This document shows, one piece after another, positions 57,581-64,000 of a DNA stretch of 64,000 nucleotides (the first letter of the stretch is position 1; every line of letters starts with the position of its first letter). Position numbers and translations under genes: made by a program. Origin of the DNA: Quillaja saponaria (lineage: Eukaryota; Streptophyta; Magnoliopsida; Fabales; Quillajaceae); NCBI GenBank assembly GCA_029379385.1, contig CM055607.1, forward strand, positions 36,515,235 through 36,579,234. Direction: 5' to 3'. Under the pieces are notes generated by a model, which ran no database searches, had not been told where the DNA came from, and saw only the letters and a list, made by a program, of their open reading frames with translations.

Positions 57581-60500
57581 CTAGTTGCCATTTTCAGTTT
57601 GTTCTACACCCTTTACAGCTTGCTGCATCATTCCAAAGAATATGTAAGTCCACTTGGGAAAACTATTCACCCTGAAAACTTGAACTAACCATAATAAGGA
57701 AAGGGGAATAAAGGACATTCGGAGTTTGGTGAATTTTTAAAAATGACGAGTCAGCTATACAAACAACTCTTGGGTTGTCTGAAACCATTCCATCATTTTC
57801 TAACTTTAAAGTTTCACATCCCATATCCCCATGTCTCATTTATAATATCACCATTTTTCTTATTTGAAGTACACTAAATATAATTTTAATTTTTTTTAAC
57901 AATACATAAGACACTTACTAAAGTTTTTTAAATATAATATATTACAACTAGACATATAAAATAAAGTTTTATGTACTCCAAAATTATTTTATAAAAACTA
58001 GCTATATGCACGTACTATATACACATACTATACAAGCACTACAATTGAAAGAGTAATATAGTGATATTTTGTATCACCTATAATAAAATGAGGAAGAGAA
58101 CATCTGATAACAGTGGTTACCTGAAAGCATGAGAGGGTGTAATACACGTCACTTGCTGAAACTTGGTGGTGGAGGACACCTCTTAATCTAAGCAAACAAA
58201 TTTACCAAATCAGATTTAATTCCTGTAAGCTGTAACAGTTGTCTGATATGAATATGCATTTTCATACATGACATGGAAAAGCCGAAACAAACATCCTCAA
58301 TATAAATGACATGCTATTAAATAATACTAATTCGAAGCTTATAATAATCACATGCGTTAAAATGCTAGTTTTGAGGTACTTGGTAGTTCGTTATTGTAAG
58401 TTATAAATAATATAATCACACCTCTCATAATCAATGTAAGACACAATTTTTGGGATATTACAAAATCTATGATAATTTGAAGGGTAAAGTAAAATATACC
58501 TTGATGAGTTCACTTGCATCACTAGGACACCACGTTCTTCCAAGTTCTTGAACAGTTTTGCTGCTGTAGTGCTTGAGCTCTCCTCAATGTCAATAAATAT
58601 CTGAAATTTGAGACATTTATAAGGAAATCACATAGTTGTTCAGAATCAACATACGAGGCTAAAACATGTGCTAGTAATAAAATTTTGTTTACTCCACTTT
58701 CAAGTTGATCTAGAAAGTTGCGCTAAAACCATGTTGAACTCGTGAATACTTTTTCAGCATCCACCTCAGTGACAGTATATTAATCATCCAACATGAAAGA
58801 CAGAAGTTAAGTGGTGATCACTTCAGAGTCAAGACTAATTCCTAATACTCATTCAAAGGAAAATTGATCAAATCAATAATGTAGTTGACTCTTTTTTTTT
58901 CCCTTTTCTTTTTTCCTTTGGAGAATAATGAAGTTGACCTTGTCAGTAATTTTCCAGCCTAAGCTGTAGAGCAAACAAACTGGTGGCTTTAAATCTCTTT
59001 TAACTGAATACTCACAATATTTGTCTCCACAGAATTGATATCCACTCTCAGTCCTTTGATGTCATTCAGTCCATCTGAATTGCATAAGAAAAAGAAAAAA
59101 AAAATTATAAATTTGCAAGGACACTATATATCCAAAGGAGGAAAGCATAGTTCCTCAAATGCATCTGGAATGAAGCATCTGGAATGAAGTAATTATAAAG
59201 TTACCGGCCAAAGTCCTAGCCTTCTTATGATCGCCCTCGAGCTTTCCAACATTTTCCTGTAAAGCGACAAGTGCAGCAGCACAAAGCATACCAATCTGTC
59301 TCATCCCACCACCTAAGGTCTTCCGCAGAATTCTAGCCTGAAAGGTCGACAAAAAAAGATGACTTTCATGTTAAGTGCTTACAAGAAGGGAAAGAGCTAT
59401 TAATTCTCAACACCAATTTCTTTTTTTTTTTTTTATTTCACTACCTTGGTAATAAAGCTTTTGGAACCAACAATAACAGACCCAACTGGAGCACCCAGAC
59501 CTTTTGATAGACAAACCTAATTCGTATATTAAGAAGTAACAATAAAGTACTGTTAAAACTTTGACATAAAAGGAGGATCTAGCCATCATATGAGATAAGC
59601 TGTCTTCTTTGAATATTACGTAGTTGGATCTGATAAGTATAAGGTAATTTGAAGTAGATAAACAAATCTGGGCTCATAAGATTTTATGAAACGAAGATAG
59701 ATTAAAATGTGAATGACAAGAAATCATACTGAAACTGAATCAGCCGCTTGGACAAGCCTATGCACAGGAACATGAAGTGCCTGGGAAACCAAACTAACGG
59801 GTTAGTAATCAAAAATCAGATATTCTATAAAACCTTATTGCTATGACTTGAAGTCTTATTCTGGGCAGATATTTACACAAACTCTTATATTCATCAAACG
59901 AGTAAAATCTGAATCAGGATACCGTTAGTTTGCCACTTAATTGCTTAAACTATTCATAGACATATAAATTTTACTTACGGTTGCAGCATTGAAGAGACGG
60001 GCTCCATCAATGTGAAGTTTCAATCCATGCTTCTTTGCTAACTCTCCAACTCTGTTTGTATATTCCACCGACAGGCATCTACCACCACAGCTGCATTAAG
60101 TAAAATTACAGTCATATAATGCTTCTCCAACAGGAAAGCCGTTGAAGTGTTTCAACAACTTAGAAAGGGTGATAGTCCATCATTCCAAAATTTGCTTCAA
60201 ACTGAAAGGCTTGGAAGTGTTTCAACAACTTAGAAAGAGTGATGGTCGTCATCAAGATTCCGAAATTTTCTTCAAACCCTCTAATACAGGACATGAAGCA
60301 AACTTCAAACACAAAGGCATGCTAGCAAAAGCGTCCAACTGTTGAAGTACCAAGACATAAAAATTCCACACATCATCCGAATTTCAAATTAAACAATTCC
60401 AGCAGAATTCATTTCATCAAGACAAGCACCAATTCTACTCCCACATGCAAGTGAGAGAAGCTTCAAGGAAAGTTATGTAGGAAAAGGTCTAAGTCAATTT

Positions 60501-61112
60501 AATATAAACCCAACCTTATGGTTTGTTTAGAATTAGCAAAATGAAACAACCCCCTCCCCCCACACACAGTGGCAAAATCAAGTAGTATTTTAAAAAACTA
60601 AATAAAGAAAGACCATAAATCATTATTTCCCTCAAGATAGAGGCATTTTTATATCATGGTAATCCTTACTTTGCTTGGGAATTTTCTAAACAGATAAGCC
60701 TTGTAGTTGGATAAAACAGCTCCCCTCTTTGATCTCTGATGGAAGCCTCAATCAAATCAATATCCATTGTTCCATCTTCATTGTTTTTCACTGGCCTTGG
60801 ATACACACCTCCAATTGTTGAAATGCCTCCGTTCTCATAAATATGGATATGGGAATTGTCTCCAAGAATCACTTCACTTCCCCTAATGTCACAATGAACA
60901 AGAACACTAATAAGGTTTCCCATAGTACCTGATGGTACAAAAAGAGCTGCTTCCTTGCCCATTATCTTTGCTATTTCTGTTTCCAAGCGAAAAGCAGTCG
61001 GATCAAAACCCAATACATCATCATCAACTTCAGCCGTTGCCATAGCAGCTTGCATTGCTTCAGTTGGCTTTGTGACCGTGTCAGATCGAAGATCCACCAT
61101 CCTAGTTACCAT
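57581..61112 (-). CDS. THA1: L-(allo-)threonine aldolase, 9 coding exons, 359 aa
   Basis: PLP-dependent enzyme cleaving threonine/allo-threonine to glycine and acetaldehyde. Minus-strand exons: 60670-61112, 59979-60090, 59730-59780, 59445-59516, 59205-59337, 59016-59074, 58500-58600, 58121-58187, 57581-57622 (1080 nt). Length equals that of the Arabidopsis enzyme within one or two residues. Recognisable parts: N-terminal [36 protein letters not shown] (cofactor phosphate region); [11 protein letters not shown] (about 173-183), with the aspartate that pairs with the pyridine nitrogen; [13 protein letters not shown], whose Lys at about 207 is the Schiff-base lysine; and [12 protein letters not shown] (about 230-241). 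The last exon has only 13 codons plus stop ([13 protein letters not shown]), 498 bp beyond exon 8, and was found by splice site plus similarity. An ATG four codons downstream also gives a conserved start. All catalytic residues I can check are present. Confidence 0.93.
57731..57880. repeat. Sequence shared with 63146-63235 (in THA1 intron 8)
   Basis: AAAATGACGAGTCAGCTATA then CATATCCCCATGTCTCATTT and ATAATATCACCATTTTTCTT correspond to AAAATGACGATTCAGCAATA, GATATCCCCATGCCTAGTAT and ATAATATCACTATTTTTCTT upstream of the gene, in the same orientation and order. Confidence 0.7.
59161..59188. repeat. Two tandem 14-bp units in THA1 intron 5
   Basis: GCATCTGGAATGAA is repeated directly, just outside the exon at 59205. 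Confidence 0.9.
60144..60283. repeat. 70-bp tandem duplication in THA1 intron 1
   Basis: GAAGTGTTTCAACAACTTAG begins both copies (60144 and 60214). The rest, including a TTTGCTTCAAAC/TTTTCTTCAAAC part, is diverged. Confidence 0.8.
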
Positions 61113-62650
61113 TTTCTCTGAAACTTATTCCAGAAAATAAAACCAAAGATAAAGTCACATGTCATCCTTACCATAAAAATTAAAAGTAATGCTAGTAACA
61201 TGAACAAGATCAAAAACTACCCAAGAAATTGATGCTTACTGTAATATTTTACTGCAACCGTTGTTGGATAATACACATTTAAGTTATGTAGTATTGGCAA
61301 AATATGAAAAGAATAACAAAACAAGTTTCTATAGGGAATAAATATTCAAGTGCTAGTTAAACAATAAGCAATTGTTGTAGCCATAAGCCCACTAACTTCA
61401 TGATCTATTTTGTGTAGTATAAAAATTGCAGAAATAATAAAACACCTTTAAAATGTTTGAGTCAAGTTAGAATTTATCGTTTTTTTAAGTCTTACTTGCA
61501 ATGGGTTATAACAAATTAGTCTATAAAACAAGCTCTTTTATATCTAAAATTGTTATTAGATATAAGTAAAAAAGTATAACTTGAAAAGAGAAAGAAAAAG
61601 AAGAATAAGAGATATAAAAAAGTGGGTTAACCATGTCACTTTTATAGACTTCCTATGAAAGAATATTTGTATTTATATGAAAGTCAAAATACAGAGGAAA
61701 TGTCTTTTCATTTAATCAAAAATATAATGACTTTTAATTAAGTCAAAAACCTATAAGACTTTTTATATTCATAAAAAGTCTTATAGATTTTCATGAAAAA
61801 ATATTGTTGTTCATAAATAAATTAATTCTATAAAATGAAAGTGTCCTTTTACTTAAGCAAAAGCAAAAAGTAATGACTTTTTGTTTAAGTCGTAATAACT
61901 AAAATTTTCTCTTCTCAATGTTTTAATAATTATTCATATAGAAGTTATTTTATGAAAAGAAATATCTTTTCATTTAATCAAAAAGTAATGACTTTTGATT
62001 AAGTAATGTAGCCATAAAAAGTTTTAAAGGTTTTCATGAAAATATATTCTTATTCATTAAGTAACTAATTTTAAGTCACAATAACCAAACTTCTCTATTC
62101 TCAATACTTTAATAATTATTCATATATAAGTTATTTTATGAAATAAAATGCCTTTTCATTTGAGCAAAAAGTGATGATTCTTAGATTAAGTCAAATTAAT
62201 TATTAAAAATTCCTAACACTTTGTAATTATATTAGCCCTGCTATCAAAACAGTTGTTTCAATCAAACAAAACTGAGGGGAAAAAAATAAGAAAGTTCGTA
62301 AGTAATCAAAAGGAAAAAAATTCAATTTATTTCCTTTATATAACAAGAAAATAAGTTTCAAATCCGTTCTTAGGAAAAAGAAAAAAAAAATATCATTTTT
62401 ACCTTGAAGTTCTCCCATATCACCTTGAAATTCTCAGTCCAAACAAAGGGAAAAAGAACTTCTCTTGAACTATCCTCAAGGAAATTGAAGTAAATGATGG
62501 AGAGATAATTGAGCTAGCTCTTCTTCGATCCTTCAACCTGTTGACAAAATGCCAAAATCAAATCCTCTTCACAGTAGAACACGACCCTCTCTGCTCGATT
62601 CAGCAAAACTCTGGGAGCCAAAATGAAGTGCCCACTTTCCTATTCACTAG
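61113..62650 (-). promoter_or_regulatory. THA1 5' UTR, probable leader intron and promoter
   Basis: On the minus strand an acceptor TAAGTTTCAG lies five bases upstream of the ATG. A plausible donor AACAG|GTTGAAGG lies near 62540, after an exon-like stretch (about 62540-62640: TTTGGCTCCCAGAGTTTTGC, GAGCAGAGAGGGTCGTG). This implies a leader intron of about 1.4 kb. The intron is very AT-rich and holds the repeats at 61700-62195. Confidence 0.5.
61700..62195. repeat. Imperfect repeats in the THA1 leader intron
   Basis: A ~45-bp motif, CTTTTCATTTAATCAAAAAG followed by TAATGACTTTTGATTAAGTC, occurs about four times (near 61701, 61842, 61966, 62151). Around it a longer unit from TTTTCATGAAAA repeats at about 61788 and 62031, including TTTAATAATTATTCATATA in both. 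Confidence 0.7.
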
Positions 62651-63230
62651 ATAACATCAAAATTCATAATAAACATCTTCAACACAAAAAGAAGCAAGTT
62701 TTCTGTAATATACAGAAAACCCACATTGTTGTCAAAAAAAAAATATATCATAGTCATCAAGGAAGACGAAGGGCTGCAAAAGCAACATTAGTAAAATACT
62801 GAAATCCAAATTTCTAAGACAGAACAAATTGCAGAACTGAGAGTAATACATTGCTAAGAAAGCATGCAACCAAATAAAGACTTTGTTTTCTCAGGGTTTT
62901 TACAGTCTATGGCTTACAAAGAAACCGAACGTATCTTGGAGTACGACTAAAAAAATAGTGAAATACATTCAACAAGATTCCAAAGAACCCGACCCACCAC
63001 CACTCAATTAATTAAAAACATAAATGATACTAGTGTGTATATGTGTAACTACTCTAAAATTGGAGTGAATTGCATGTATCATGCAGTGGCCACCAAATGC
63101 AAAGAAGCCAAAAGAATCCGTCACAAGAACCAAGTGATAGCTTACAACAAAATGACGATTCAGCAATACAGACAACACCTGAGTTGATTGAAACGATATC
63201 CCCATGCCTAGTATATAATATCACTATTTT
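62651..63230. other. Intergenic upstream of THA1
   Basis: No gene is seen. At 63146-63235 it contains the second copy of the sequence shared with THA1 intron 8. Confidence 0.5.
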
Positions 63231-63990
63231 TCTTATTTAAGGTACAATAAATAAATATATTATATATATTAGAGGAACACCTAAGATTACTAATTAAAGT
63301 TTTATAAGCGGAAAGTTTATGACATTTATTATAATTTTAATGTTATTTAATTTTTTTAATTGGTGTCCTTCAGACACTTGTTAAGATGATAAATATAAAA
63401 ATTTTGTATCATTTTTATAGTGGATTTTAGTGTTGTATAATAAACAATTTACTACTTTTGGAATGTTTCAAAGTTCATATTTATTGCACCTTATCAAGTA
63501 CCTTTAGGGCATTTATTAGAAAAACTCTTACAAAATTATATTTATTGTATTTTAACAACTGTCTTAAGGCATCTGTTGAATATTTTTTTAAAATATTACA
63601 ATTTATTAAAATTTTATAAATAAAAAGATATTTATAATATTTATTAAAATTTTATAAATAGAAAGTTTATAATATTTATTATATGAGTATAATTTTAATG
63701 TTACTTAATGTATTAATTTTTATTTTTTAAAAAATTATAATTTTTAGAAGGAATTTATCTAACAGGTACTCAAAAGGCACTTGTTAAGCTTCTATAAATA
63801 AAAAATTTATAATATTTATTACTGTAATTGATCATGATTCTAGTGTTATTTATTGCATAAATTACTAATTGTAGAAAGTTTCAATTTCCAATGACTTTAT
63901 TTATTATAGCTTAACAAGTGTCCTATAAACACCCGTTAGAAAAACCTTTTTAAAAATCATATTCATTAACTACATTATACTAAGATTATT
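63230..63990. repeat. AT-rich repeat block with imperfect palindromes (ACAAGTGCC/GGCACTTGTTA)
   Basis: Five imperfect palindromic junctions occur: GGTGTCCTTCAGACACTTGT (about 63362), TATCAAGTACCTTTAGGGCA (63491), AACAACTGTCTTAAGGCATC (63555), AACAGGTACTCAAAAGGCAC (63762) and AACAAGTGTCCTATAAACAC (63912). Between them are copies of TTTATAAATAGAAAGTTTAT and AATATTTATTA. This looks like overlapping or head-to-tail copies of one short non-autonomous element. Confidence 0.6.
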
Positions 63991-64000
63991 ATCCCAATGA

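Noticed and set aside
59407..59589. 60-codon minus-strand open frame across a THA1 exon
   Set aside because: It reads the 59445-59516 exon in the wrong frame and continues into introns.

Overview
The window is nuclear DNA of a flowering plant, almost certainly a eudicot. It is AT-rich, genes are split into many small exons with GT-AG introns, and every recognisable protein matches an angiosperm family (an ALOG protein, a JMJ16-type histone demethylase, plant-type threonine aldolase). The species cannot be named from the sequence alone.

Layout, left to right. (1) 125-583 (+): 3' remnant of a SWIB/Plus3/GYF-type gene, probably decayed. (2) 2387-12831 (-): protein phosphatase 2A regulatory subunit B'' with EF-hands, 12 coding exons, 537 aa. 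(3) 13811-19331 (+): prenyltransferase alpha-subunit repeat protein of the PTAR1 type, 10 exons, 446 aa, divergent from the PP2A gene across a shared promoter of about 1 kb. (4) 20330-22330: a strongly diverged tandem array of roughly 100-bp units. (5) 22799-41183 (+): exportin-4, 32 coding exons, 1135 aa, with a SINE, a deleted Ty1/copia element and an RTE-type LINE tail in its introns. (6) 44498-51593 (+): JMJ16-type H3K4 demethylase (JmjN, JmjC, C5HC2 zinc finger, FYRN/FYRC), 11 coding exons. Its conserved C-terminal tail is present in the DNA but out of frame. (7) 55241-55837 (-): single-exon ALOG protein of the LSH1/LSH2 type. (8) 57581-61112 (-): threonine aldolase THA1, 9 coding exons, 359 aa. 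(9) 61113-64000: THA1 upstream region and AT-rich repeats.

The genes do not form a pathway. They are housekeeping and regulatory genes (phosphatase targeting, protein prenylation, nuclear export, chromatin demethylation, organ-boundary transcription, amino-acid catabolism) that lie together as in ordinary euchromatin. Exon boundaries were derived by hand from splice sites plus conserved protein sequence. Reading phase is consistent through every junction in the five spliced genes, and all five end at a stop.

I see no CRISPR array, tRNA, rRNA or previously undescribed multi-gene system. The most interesting points are the JMJ16 C-terminal frameshift with its nearby 23-bp duplication, the 2-kb degenerate repeat array, the copia deletion derivative in exportin-4 intron 25, a G-box cluster between two convergent genes, and a short repeat shared between the last THA1 intron and the region upstream of THA1.
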